Source: Desulfobacterales bacterium
Lineage (GTDB): Bacteria; Desulfobacterota; Desulfobacteria; Desulfobacterales; Desulfobacteraceae
Assembly (NCBI GenBank): GCA_022361135.1
Contig: JAKSBM010001062.1
Location: 1 to 8,818, forward strand
DNA length: 8,818 bases
Reading direction: 5' to 3'
Every line of letters begins with the position of its first letter. Position 1 is the first letter of the stretch. Both the position numbers and the translations under genes were made by a program. Of the stretch, positions 1 to 6,731 are shown one piece after another. The notes beneath the pieces are model-generated. The model ran no database searches. It saw only the letters and a list, made by a program, of their open reading frames with translations, and had not been told where the DNA came from.

Positions 1-740
1 AAGGAATGGCGCAGGGTGTGGGGGGTGACGTTCCTGGGGATGCCCACCTCCAGGGCCTGTTTTTTGATGAGTTTCCAGAATCCTTGTCGGGTCATGGGCT
101 TTCCGGCCCGGGCCACAAAGAGCCAGGGGCTTTTGATTTCCTTGAGCAAGGGCTCCCGTCCCTTTTCAAGGTAGGTTCTGACCACGTTGCATGCCTGGGC
201 CCCCAGGGGGACCATGCGTTCCTTGGAACCCTTTCCCATGACCCGCACCAGGTTGGCATCCAGGTTGAGATCCCTGTAATTCAAATGGATGAGTTCCGAT
301 ACCCTCAGCCCGGCCCCGTACATGATTTCGGCCATGGCGGCATTTCGCATGCCCCGGGGTTTGCGGGTGTCAAAACTTTCCAGGAGCTGGCCTACTTCGT
401 CCACGGTCATGATTTTGGGGAGGCTGAGTCCGGCCTTGGGGATGTCCACCTCCTTCACCGGGTTGGTTTTCAGGATGTTTTCCCGGTTCAGGTAGCGGTA
501 AAAGCCCCGTATGGTGATGAGGTGGCGGGCCCTGGATTTGGCCGAAAGTCCCTTTCTGGCCAGCTTGACCAGCCAGGCCAAAATCACGGTGGTGTCCACC
601 TGGCTGTGGTGTTCAATGCGCTGGGCTTCCAGGAAATTGATGTAACGGGAGAGATCATCGGCATAGGCGGCGATGGAGTTGTCTGCCAACCCCTTTTCCA
701 CAATGAGGTAATCCATGTAATCTTGAACCAGGTGATCCAT
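1..740 (-). CDS. xerD: Site-specific tyrosine recombinase XerD (partial, C-terminus beyond left edge)
   Basis: In bacteria XerD works with XerC at dif sites to resolve chromosome dimers. My minus-strand translation from the ATG at 738-740 gives 246 residues with no stop before the edge. An N-terminal SAM-like core-binding domain (about 1-95, with IVEKGLADNSIAAYADDL) is followed by the catalytic domain. Visible catalytic residues are Arg146 in GLRVSEL, Lys170 in the MGKGSKER hairpin, and His241/Arg244 in HTLRHS. Their spacing matches E. coli XerD (R148, K172, H244, R247). The last His and the nucleophilic Tyr, about 50 residues further on, lie outside the window. The start fits the family N-terminus, but I see no strong Shine-Dalgarno sequence. 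The gene begins 24 bases after the acidic-repeat/FGE-fold gene, so it is probably transcribed with it. It could be XerC or a phage-type integrase, but the close match favours a housekeeping XerD. Confidence 0.92.
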   Translation of the reverse strand, partial: MDHLVQDYMDYLIVEKGLADNSIAAYADDLSRYINFLEAQRIEHHSQVDTTVILAWLVKLARKGLSAKSRARHLITIRGFYRYLNRENILKTNPVKEVDIPKAGLSLPKIMTVDEVGQLLESFDTRKPRGMRNAAMAEIMYGAGLRVSELIHLNYRDLNLDANLVRVMGKGSKERMVPLGAQACNVVRTYLEKGREPLLKEIKSPWLFVARAGKPMTRQGFWKLIKKQALEVGIPRNVTPHTLRHS

Positions 741-764
741 ATTATTCTGCTTTACAAAATCAGG

Positions 765-2750
765 TTAAAAATATTCAGAGATGCAGCGAAATCCGATGGT
801 GTTGGCTGTGAAATCGGGCTTAAACAAGGCCCGGGAACTGATGGCGATTGTGGAGGCGGCATTCCATCCCCCCCCCTTGGCCACGCAATAGTTGAATTTG
901 TTCCGGGTTTTAAAGGGGGGCGGCTGGGTGTCCATGGTCCATTCCCTGACATTACCCAAAAGGTCGGCCACCCCGAATTCATTGGCATGGGTGTCAAATT
1001 CATCCACCGGTGAGGTGTCGGCCAGGGCGGTTTCTTCAATGTTCAGGGCCCGGGGGTGGAATTCATCCCCCCAGGGATAGGTATAGCCGCTGTCGGTGCG
1101 GGCGGCGGATTCCCATTCCGCCTCTGTGGGCAGGCGGCGGCCGATCCAGGCGGCAAAGGCTATGGCGTCGTCCACACTGACCTGGACCACGGGGTGATAC
1201 CGTTTGCCGTATAGGGATGAACCCGGGCCGTTGGGCTGATACCAATAGGCGCCCTTGATTTCCTTGGAACCTGCGGTTTTTTTCCAGGAAGACTGGGTTT
1301 TTCCCTTTTTGAACCGGGATCGGAAGACAATACCCTTGCCCTTTTTTTCCGCCGTGGTGATATAGCCGGTGGCTTCCACGAACATTTCAAAGAGGGCATT
1401 GGTCACCGGATATCTGCCCATATAAACCTTGGGCATTTCAAATTGTTGGAGATCCAGGCTGTTTTTATGGTTTTTGGTGGTGCCGATGGTATAGAGCCCC
1501 TCCGGAATTTTGACATAGCTGTTGTAGTGACGATCCGCCTCGCTCAGGGAGTTGTCAAACTCTTCGGCCAGGGCCCGCTGGGCCCGGAAATCTTCCAGGG
1601 CCTGCTGCTCTTCTTCGTCGAGTTCATCCACCTCTTCCAGTTCTTCGTCTTCATCCAGCTCGATTTCTTCGACATCATCATCCAGCTCTTCAATTTCTTC
1701 CAGCTCGTCGTCGAGTTCATCCAGATCCTCCAGGTCATCTTCATCGATGATTTCCAGATCCTCATCATCAATTTCCTCGAGTTCTTCATCCTCGTCCAGC
1801 TCCAGAAGATCGTCTTCGTCGATTTCCTCCAATTCATCTTCGTCGATCTCTTCCAGTTCTTCGTCTTCATCCAACTCGATTTCTTCGAGATCTTCGTCCA
1901 GTTCTTCAACGTCATCCAAATCGTCCCCATCGATGATTTCCAGATCTTCATCATCGACTTCCTCGATCTCTTCATCCCCATCCAGTTCCAGGAGATCGTC
2001 CCCGTCGACCTCCTCCAGCTCATCCTCGTCTATTTCCTCCAGCTCTTCATCTTCATCAATCTCAACTTCTTCCAGGTCATCGTCCAGTTCCTCTATTTCT
2101 TCCAGGTCGTCTTCATGGATTTCGTCGAACTCGTCGTCATCGATTTCCTCCATTTCATCTTCATCGATGATTTCCAGTTCTTCATCCTCTTCCAGCTCGA
2201 TTTCTTCGAAGCCTTCCCCTCCGCCATCCTTGAGGCGGTCCAGGATGCTTTTGATCTGGTTGACAATGTCCTGGCCCTCTCCGTCTTCTGCTGCCTCTTC
2301 CTCAAATTCCTTGAGGAAATCCGAGATGGCCTTGAGGACATTGGAGGCCTGGTCGATGTCCAGGTCGTTGGTTTTAACGGCATCGGTGAAGGAGTTGAGG
2401 AGTTCGTTTTTTGCCTCCTCGGTCATGTCCAGGGTATTGGTTTCCGAAATGGTGATGTTTTCCGGATTTCCACCCTTTCGGGTGAGCTTGGTCAAGTCGG
2501 TGTTGATGGAGGATTTAAGGCTGGAAAAATTCCTTCTTTTTGACTTGAGTTTGGAGGGATCATCCCCCACATCCCAGATGGAACGGATAAGCGCATCCGT
2601 GGGAATCTGGTTGATTTCACCAATGGATTCCTCGGAGGTGTAAAAGGACTTAATGGCCATCAAGGCCTTGTATTTTGGGGAGTTAGGCCGGTAGTTCAGA
2701 CTGGCGACGGCGTCTTCGATTCCAGCCAGGGAAATGGTGATGTTGGACAA
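765..2750 (-). CDS. Acidic-repeat protein with C-terminal FGE/SUMF1-fold domain lacking catalytic cysteines
   Basis: This 661-residue protein has three parts. Residues 1 to about 175 are probably helical and match no family I recognise. Residues 181-382 are almost only Asp, Glu, Leu, Ile and Val in tandem repeats. Residues 413-661 form an FGE-sulfatase (SUMF1/EgtB/PvdO) domain, recognised by IPEGLYTIG, GRYPVTNALFEMFV, GRRLPTEAEWESAAR, YPWGDE, LLGNVREW, KGGGWN and the final TIGFR. True formylglycine-generating enzymes carry a copper-binding Cys pair just after the GG(S/G)W motif. Here that stretch is NAASTIAISSR, and the only cysteines of the domain are Cys622 and Cys656, so sulfatase activation is unlikely and a binding or structural role is more plausible. 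There is no signal peptide or membrane segment, so the protein is probably cytoplasmic. The start is TTG, supported by AGGAG 12 bases upstream; the next in-frame ATG is codon 31. The function is unknown. Confidence 0.9.
   Translation of the reverse strand: MSNITISLAGIEDAVASLNYRPNSPKYKALMAIKSFYTSEESIGEINQIPTDALIRSIWDVGDDPSKLKSKRRNFSSLKSSINTDLTKLTRKGGNPENITISETNTLDMTEEAKNELLNSFTDAVKTNDLDIDQASNVLKAISDFLKEFEEEAAEDGEGQDIVNQIKSILDRLKDGGGEGFEEIELEEDEELEIIDEDEMEEIDDDEFDEIHEDDLEEIEELDDDLEEVEIDEDEELEEIDEDELEEVDGDDLLELDGDEEIEEVDDEDLEIIDGDDLDDVEELDEDLEEIELDEDEELEEIDEDELEEIDEDDLLELDEDEELEEIDDEDLEIIDEDDLEDLDELDDELEEIEELDDDVEEIELDEDEELEEVDELDEEEQQALEDFRAQRALAEEFDNSLSEADRHYNSYVKIPEGLYTIGTTKNHKNSLDLQQFEMPKVYMGRYPVTNALFEMFVEATGYITTAEKKGKGIVFRSRFKKGKTQSSWKKTAGSKEIKGAYWYQPNGPGSSLYGKRYHPVVQVSVDDAIAFAAWIGRRLPTEAEWESAARTDSGYTYPWGDEFHPRALNIEETALADTSPVDEFDTHANEFGVADLLGNVREWTMDTQPPPFKTRNKFNYCVAKGGGWNAASTIAISSRALFKPDFTANTIGFRCISEYF
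1605..2210 (-). repeat. Coding tandem repeats encoding an Asp/Glu-rich tract, with 62-codon units
   Basis: This stretch encodes residues 181-382 of the FGE-fold protein. Two adjacent 186-bp units, 1887-2072 and 1701-1886, encode 62 residues each. By hand alignment they are about 79% identical in both DNA (147 of 186) and protein (49 of 62). A shortened 45-codon unit (2073-2207) precedes them, and a further partial unit begins at 1670. Inside each unit is a shorter period of about eight residues of the form EEIDEDEL. Most differences between the two full units are I/V/L or D/E swaps, plus Gly/Glu changes at three sites, so the acidic-hydrophobic rhythm is kept. The coding strand is strongly purine-rich (GAA/GAT/GAG codons). 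Confidence 0.88.
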
Positions 2751-2762
2751 GGGGAGTTTTCT

Positions 2763-2767
2763 CTCCT
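2763..2767 (-). promoter_or_regulatory. Ribosome binding site supporting a TTG start
   Basis: AGGAG on the minus strand lies 12 bases before the TTG at 2748-2750, a rather long spacing. No in-frame ATG or GTG exists between the upstream TAA stop and this TTG, and the next ATG is 30 codons downstream without a comparable site. This decides the start of the acidic-repeat protein. Confidence 0.55.
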
Positions 2768-2791
2768 GTTCAAAGGTTGCAGCAAAATTTT

Positions 2792-2820
2792 ATTATGGTA
2801 TATTCATTCCATTATTGCAA
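2792..2820 (-). promoter_or_regulatory. Predicted sigma70-type promoter for the leftward FGE-fold/xerD pair
   Basis: On the minus strand a TTGCAA (-35, plus-strand 2815-2820) is followed, after exactly 17 bases, by CATAAT (-10, plus-strand 2792-2797). These match the consensus hexamers at 4 of 6 and 5 of 6 positions. The start point would fall near 2785, giving a leader of about 35 bases before the TTG start and placing the AGGAG site inside the transcript. The surroundings are AT-rich. The call is from sequence pattern only. Confidence 0.55.
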
Positions 2821-2941
2821 CCAGATGAAAATGCGATGGATTTGGAGGGCTCAAAACCATCCGGATCTGGGATACCGCCGGTTGTCTCGATCAAGGGATT
2901 CCGATTGAAATTTTCCTAATTTATGCTAAGAGTGGATGGTT

Positions 2942-3700
2942 ATGAGTAACGTATTGACAATCTCTGGTCATGGAAACGGTACCGGAAAAAGCGTCATTGC
3001 ATTGAATCTGGCGGCATCTTTGGCCGTGTATGAAAAAAAGACCCTTTTGATCGATTGTGATCCAGAAGGGGTCATCACGGGCTGGGCCGGCAATTCCATT
3101 TATCCCCACGACTTGTCAACGGTCATGGGGGGGCGGGTTGGACTTGGGGATGCCATCTCCAAAACCGAGTTCAATTTCCTCGATGTGGTGCCGGCTGGAA
3201 AGGAGATGATAGCCCTGGGTGAACGGCTGTCCCGACAACCGGCCAATGAAAAATTGCTCCGGTTGCTGATTGAAGAAAATAAAGAAATAGGTTATGAATA
3301 TATCATAATCGATGCACCGTCTTCCAACCGTTTTCTGACCCTGTCCGCCATGACTGCAGCCGATTGGCTTATCAGCCCCTTTTGCCCCACGACCCACTCC
3401 AAAAAGGATTTGCTCCAGCTTTTGGGTGATATCCGTTATATTCGCAAAGCCCATGACACGGGTCTCAAAATAGCCGGTTTTCTTTTCAACCGGTGTGGGG
3501 ACCGGGAAGAGATTCAATCCTTTATTCAACGGGAAGACCTTGGTGAAATCGCTGAGTTGATTTATCAGACCCATATACCCCATGACTCCCTGGTTCCCCG
3601 AACCGTTGAACAATATGTCCCCCTTGTTCTCAGCGATATAAAAAGTCCAGCAGCATCCGCATTCTTATGTTTTGCCAGAGAAATTGATTCGATATTTTAA
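2942..3700 (+). CDS. ParA/MinD-family P-loop ATPase with atypical Walker A motif
   Basis: This is a 252-residue cytoplasmic ATPase of the ParA/MinD/Soj type, a family that positions DNA, proteins or organelles through ATP-dependent dimerisation. The P-loop is GHGNGTGKS (residues 9-17). Walker A' is LLIDCDP (35-41) and Walker B is YIIIDAP (120-126). The catalytic Lys16 is present. The signature lysine that defines deviant Walker A motifs (KGGxGKT, five residues earlier) is Gly11 here, and the Gly of a classical GxxxxGKS motif is His10. Length and motif order otherwise fit the family. ATG at 2942 is preferred because AAGAG (2928-2932) sits nine bases before it; an in-frame ATG at 2936 would add two residues. 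Eighteen bases separate its stop from the next gene. The gene looks AT-richer than the mqn genes. No ParB-like partner is visible, so the cargo is unknown. Confidence 0.85.
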   Translation: MSNVLTISGHGNGTGKSVIALNLAASLAVYEKKTLLIDCDPEGVITGWAGNSIYPHDLSTVMGGRVGLGDAISKTEFNFLDVVPAGKEMIALGERLSRQPANEKLLRLLIEENKEIGYEYIIIDAPSSNRFLTLSAMTAADWLISPFCPTTHSKKDLLQLLGDIRYIRKAHDTGLKIAGFLFNRCGDREEIQSFIQREDLGEIAELIYQTHIPHDSLVPRTVEQYVPLVLSDIKSPAASAFLCFAREIDSIF

Positions 3701-3707
3701 CATAGAC

Positions 3708-3715
3708 GAGGTGAG
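3708..3715 (+). promoter_or_regulatory. Shine-Dalgarno site of the small acidic protein gene
   Basis: GAGGTGAG lies just before the ATG at 3719 and fixes that start. It occupies most of the 18-base gap after the ParA-like gene, which leaves no room for a separate promoter or terminator there and supports co-transcription. Confidence 0.65.
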
Positions 3716-3718
3716 CAA

Positions 3719-4141
3719 ATGAAGTTGACGACCCCGGAATCCATCCAGGAAAACGAAAAGGATTTTATCGACACCATTAATGCTGAACTGGACTGGGACG
3801 CCATCGAACGGCTCCTGTTTGAAAAGCATGGCTTCACCCTCCAGGACGAAGTGGATTACCGTAACGGAGACCTTGTTGTTCACGAAGATCAGATCGCCTA
3901 TAAATTTGATTTTGAAATTAAAGTTCCCTTGTCTGTCATCTTCAATCGCATGGGAGAGTGCATCGAATTGTCGACCATGAAGCAGGATGATGAAGTACCG
4001 GAATCAATGGAAGCCATTGAGCCGGAATTCGAAGATGCATCGCCGGATGGGGAAACCCCTTCCCGGCCCGCAGATATGGCCGCTGATATTTCAGATATCG
4101 CCGGTATGATTTCAGAAATCAATGAGGGAGATAAAACATGA
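3719..4141 (+). CDS. Small acidic protein of unknown function
   Basis: I do not recognise a family for this 140-residue protein. Residues 1-30 look helical and acidic. Residues 30-88 (LLFEKHGFTLQDEVDYRNG, then alternating hydrophobic stretches such as YKFDFEIKVPLSVIF) read like a small alpha/beta domain. Residues 89-120 are low-complexity and rich in Pro, Glu and Asp. The tail ADISDIAGMISEI (122-134) could form an amphipathic helix suited to protein contacts. There is one cysteine (Cys81) and no signal peptide or membrane segment. A good Shine-Dalgarno sequence precedes the ATG. The stop overlaps the start of the zinc-ribbon gene in an ATGA, so translation is probably coupled. Its place between an ATPase and a coiled-coil scaffold-like protein suggests an adaptor for one of them, which is inference only. 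Confidence 0.75.
   Translation: MKLTTPESIQENEKDFIDTINAELDWDAIERLLFEKHGFTLQDEVDYRNGDLVVHEDQIAYKFDFEIKVPLSVIFNRMGECIELSTMKQDDEVPESMEAIEPEFEDASPDGETPSRPADMAADISDIAGMISEINEGDKT
4124..4130 (+). promoter_or_regulatory. Shine-Dalgarno site inside the end of the preceding gene
   Basis: GAGGGAG ends seven bases before the ATG at 4138 and lies within the last codons of the small acidic protein gene. It supports the ATG of the ATGA overlap rather than the second in-frame ATG at 4144. Confidence 0.6.
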
Positions 4142-5610
4142 GCATGGGGTCTAAAACCAACGCCTCACCCGAAATGGTAAGACAACAGCTGGATGAAATT
4201 CTGGCCCGCCAGATCATTGGCAAACTTGATGTTGATTTTGACACGGCCATGATGTCCTTTAACCTGTCAACGATTTCATGCGTGGTTCTCATCGTGGAGC
4301 GGGAAAAGGAAATAAAGGAATTCGCCGATTCTCCGCCGGAACGATACGATCTGCCTTCATTTTATAAAGAGCTGTCCGACATTGGATTGGACCACGACGC
4401 CTATCTGGAAATGGCCGTGGATTCGTTCCTGGGGCAGGGATACATGAGTAAAGACGACCAGGGTGAACTCAAGGCCCAGATGCCTGCATTTATCATGGCC
4501 GGCCTGTTGGACAATATGTTCCCCGGCATGCAGGGGATGAACCTGGTGGCCTTTGTTCTGCAGATGAATGACGAGGTGAATTCCGGTCGGAAGAGCCTGG
4601 AGCTGGCCCGCCAGAGTTTTGAATCCACTCTGGAAAGTCGAAGTGTGGCCGTTACCCAGGCCGGTGCCCAGAAAAAGGCCACGGAAATTGCTGCGGGCAA
4701 ATCCTCCAACACCGTTAAAAACAGGGAGGTTTCCCGGAAATTAAAACAGGAGAATCTCAACCGGCTGTCCAAATTAATGAAGTCCCGGAAAAAACGGGAT
4801 GGATATACATCCAAAATGCTGGTAAAGGATGTTTTTGAAAAGGGGCCGACCAAGGAAGAATTGGAGGCCCAGAAAGAGGAAGCCCGCAGGGCCGAAGAAG
4901 AAGCCCGCAAGGCCGCGGAATTGGCCAAGCAGCTCGCCCAGCAGGACGAGAAGATCAAGGAGGCCGAGGAAGCAGCCCGGGAGGCGGCGGCCCAGCTGAA
5001 GGTTCTGGAAGAAAAGGAAGCCGAGCTGCAAAGGGCCCGTGAAAGTGCGGCCGAAGCCGAAAAAAAGGCCGAAGAACTGGCGGCCAAGGAAGCCCAGATG
5101 GCAGAGCGGGAAGCCCAGCTCAAGGCCATGGAAGATAAGATCCGTCAGGAAGAGGAACGGGTTCGGCTGGAACAGGAAAAAAAGGCCGAAGAGGAAGCCA
5201 AAAAGGCCGAGGCGGAGCGTAAAGCCAAGGATGAGGATGACATTGAATCCCAGATTGCCGCCTTTGAAAATGATCTGGCCATGCCCTGTCCCCTGTGCAG
5301 CCAGGGAAAGATTATTTCCAGCACCACGGGCAAGGGAAAGGAATACTATTCTTGCAACCGGAGCGATTGCCGGTTTGTGAGCTGGGATAAGCCCTACCAT
5401 TTCCCCTGTCCCCTCTGCCGCAATCCCTTTTTGACCGAGGCCGTGATGCCCACGGGGGATGTGGGCCTGAAATGCCCCAGGGCTTCCTGCTCCTATACAC
5501 AGAATAATTTGATGGACCCCAAGGTGAACATGGCCGGTTCCGCCGGTAACGGCGCGTCCGGTGCACCCAAGAAAAAGAAGCGGGTCGTGAGACGAAAAAA
5601 GAGGCGTTAA
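4138..5610 (+). CDS. Coiled-coil protein with two C-terminal topoisomerase-type zinc ribbons
   Basis: This 490-residue protein of unknown function has four visible parts. Residues 1 to about 150 look globular and helical; a hydrophobic stretch at about 44-53 (STISCVVLIV) is too short to call as a membrane segment. Residues about 238-380 are an Ala/Glu/Lys/Arg-rich coiled coil. Then come two four-cysteine zinc ribbons, Cys384/387/406/411 and Cys424/427/446/451, with identical spacing CxxC-x18-CxxxxC, resembling the C-terminal zinc ribbons of bacterial topoisomerase I. The last 13 residues are a Lys/Arg tail (KKKKRVVRRKKRR). Ribbons and tail suggest nucleic-acid or acidic-partner binding, with the coiled coil for oligomerisation. 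No topoisomerase catalytic domain is present. The ATG overlaps the preceding stop, and its TAA overlaps the mqnE ATG by one base. Confidence 0.85.
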   Translation: MSMGSKTNASPEMVRQQLDEILARQIIGKLDVDFDTAMMSFNLSTISCVVLIVEREKEIKEFADSPPERYDLPSFYKELSDIGLDHDAYLEMAVDSFLGQGYMSKDDQGELKAQMPAFIMAGLLDNMFPGMQGMNLVAFVLQMNDEVNSGRKSLELARQSFESTLESRSVAVTQAGAQKKATEIAAGKSSNTVKNREVSRKLKQENLNRLSKLMKSRKKRDGYTSKMLVKDVFEKGPTKEELEAQKEEARRAEEEARKAAELAKQLAQQDEKIKEAEEAAREAAAQLKVLEEKEAELQRARESAAEAEKKAEELAAKEAQMAEREAQLKAMEDKIRQEEERVRLEQEKKAEEEAKKAEAERKAKDEDDIESQIAAFENDLAMPCPLCSQGKIISSTTGKGKEYYSCNRSDCRFVSWDKPYHFPCPLCRNPFLTEAVMPTGDVGLKCPRASCSYTQNNLMDPKVNMAGSAGNGASGAPKKKKRVVRRKKRR

Positions 5611-6701
5611 TGAACATAAGATTCAGGGATGAACGGCTGAAACCCATTTGGGAGAAGGCCGTTCAAGGCACCCGTCTTTCCAAGGAAGACGGGCTTTGTA
5701 TTTATGAGACCCATGATTTGACCGGCCTGGGACGCATTGCAGACCATGTGCGCCGCAAACACCATGGGAAAAAAGCCTATTACGTTTACAATCAGCATCT
5801 CAATTATACCAATGTCTGCCGGAACCGCTGCCGGTTCTGTGCCTATGCCAAGGATGAGGGGGATGAGGGGGCCTATGCATGGTCCATGGATGAGGTGGCC
5901 CACCGCCTCGAAGAGCGGGGGGATGAGCCCGTGGATGAACTCCACATCGTTGGCGGTCTCAATGAAAAATTGGATTTCCAATACTACCTGGACCTGCTTA
6001 AAACCGTGAAGACCGTCCGGCCCCGGGCGGCCATCAAGGCGTTTACCTGTGTGGAAATCGACTATCTGTCCAAACTCTCAGGCCTCTCTTTGGAAGAGAC
6101 CATTGGCCAGCTCAAGGCCGCCGGACTGGATATGATGCCCGGCGGTGGGGCCGAGGTCTTGAATTCCCGTGTCCACCAGGAGCTTTTTCCCAAAAAAATC
6201 GGCCATGAACGATGGCTGGAGATTGTTAAAGCCGTCCACAGGGCCGGTATCCAGACCAATGCCACCATGCTTTACGGGCACATTGAAACCCTGGAAGAAC
6301 GGGTGGAGCACCTCCTGGCCCTGCGGGAAATTCAAGATGAAACCCAGGGATTTTCCGCCTTTATCCCCCTGGCATTCCATTCGGAGAATACGGAATTGTC
6401 CCACCTGCCCCCCACCACGGCCATGGATGATTTAAAGAATGTGGCCGCGGCCCGGCTCATGCTGGATAATTTCCCCCACATCAAAGCCTATTGGGTGATG
6501 ATTGGGGAGCCCCTGGCCCAGGTGGCCCTGAATTTCGGGGCCGATGATCTGGACGGCACCATCATCGAAGAGCGGATCACCCACACGGCCGGTGCCAAAT
6601 CGGCCAAGGGGTTGAGCCGGACCCAGATGGAAGAGATGATCCAGGCCGCCGGGTTCCAGCCGGTCCAGCGGGATTCCTTTTATAACCCTGTAAATGCCTG
6701 A
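5610..6701 (+). CDS. mqnE: Aminofutalosine synthase MqnE (radical SAM)
   Basis: MqnE joins S-adenosylmethionine to the enolpyruvyl product of MqnA, giving aminofutalosine in the futalosine route to menaquinone. The radical-SAM cluster motif is Cys70-x3-Cys74-x2-Cys77 (NYTNVCRNRCRFCAY). Other family marks are HIVGGLNEKLDFQYYLDLL (112-130), KAFTCVEIDYL (143-153), MPGGGAEVL (176-184), NATMLYGHIETLEERVEHL (217-235), FIPLAFHSENTEL (251-263) and FGADDLDGTIIEERITHTAGA (309-329). The HIVGGL, IPLAFH and GADDLDGT signatures separate it from MqnC. The 363-residue length looks normal and complete. AGAGG (5600-5604) precedes the ATG, which overlaps the upstream stop as TAATG. The mqnC gene follows after 30 bases. 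The upstream link to the zinc-ribbon gene is unusual and has no obvious metabolic reason. Confidence 0.95.
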   Translation: MNIRFRDERLKPIWEKAVQGTRLSKEDGLCIYETHDLTGLGRIADHVRRKHHGKKAYYVYNQHLNYTNVCRNRCRFCAYAKDEGDEGAYAWSMDEVAHRLEERGDEPVDELHIVGGLNEKLDFQYYLDLLKTVKTVRPRAAIKAFTCVEIDYLSKLSGLSLEETIGQLKAAGLDMMPGGGAEVLNSRVHQELFPKKIGHERWLEIVKAVHRAGIQTNATMLYGHIETLEERVEHLLALREIQDETQGFSAFIPLAFHSENTELSHLPPTTAMDDLKNVAAARLMLDNFPHIKAYWVMIGEPLAQVALNFGADDLDGTIIEERITHTAGAKSAKGLSRTQMEEMIQAAGFQPVQRDSFYNPVNA

Positions 6702-6731
6702 TGCCGGGAATGTGATGGACGGAAATTTGAT

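Larger units (their letters stand above)
2751..2941. other. Divergent intergenic region
   Basis: This gap separates the leftward FGE-fold/xerD pair from the rightward ParA-like/mqn run. It is AT-rich on its left half (2765-2820), where the leftward promoter lies. A rightward promoter must be here or inside the genes, but no pair of hexamers with acceptable spacing stood out; TTCCGA/TATGCT (2899-2927) is the nearest and is poor. I saw no strong inverted repeat or terminator. Confidence 0.6.

Noticed and set aside
1..740. Recombinase as the mark of an integrated mobile element
   Set aside because: The sequence is too close to housekeeping XerD, and there are no att-like repeats, tRNA gene or phage genes nearby.
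6..1013. Open plus-strand frame of 335 codons across the left end
   Set aside because: It crosses both xerD and the end of the FGE-fold gene on the opposite strand, where the minus-strand reading shows clear family motifs.
765..1100. FGE/C-type-lectin-like C-terminus as a target of a diversity-generating retroelement
   Set aside because: Such targets often use this fold, but no reverse transcriptase, template repeat or second copy of this segment is visible in the window.
1443..2543. Open plus-strand frame of 366 codons rich in Phe, Ile and Leu
   Set aside because: Also antisense to the acidic repeat. Apparent hydrophobicity comes from complementing acidic codons, and the frame has no convincing start or domain.
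1552..2643. Open plus-strand frame of 363 codons, almost all serine in its middle
   Set aside because: It is the antisense of the Asp/Glu repeat. The serine run is a by-product of GAA/GAT-rich codons read backwards, with no family resemblance.
2869..2927. Possible rightward promoter elements before the ParA-like gene
   Set aside because: No pair of hexamers combined fair consensus match with 16-18 base spacing; the best candidate would leave almost no leader.
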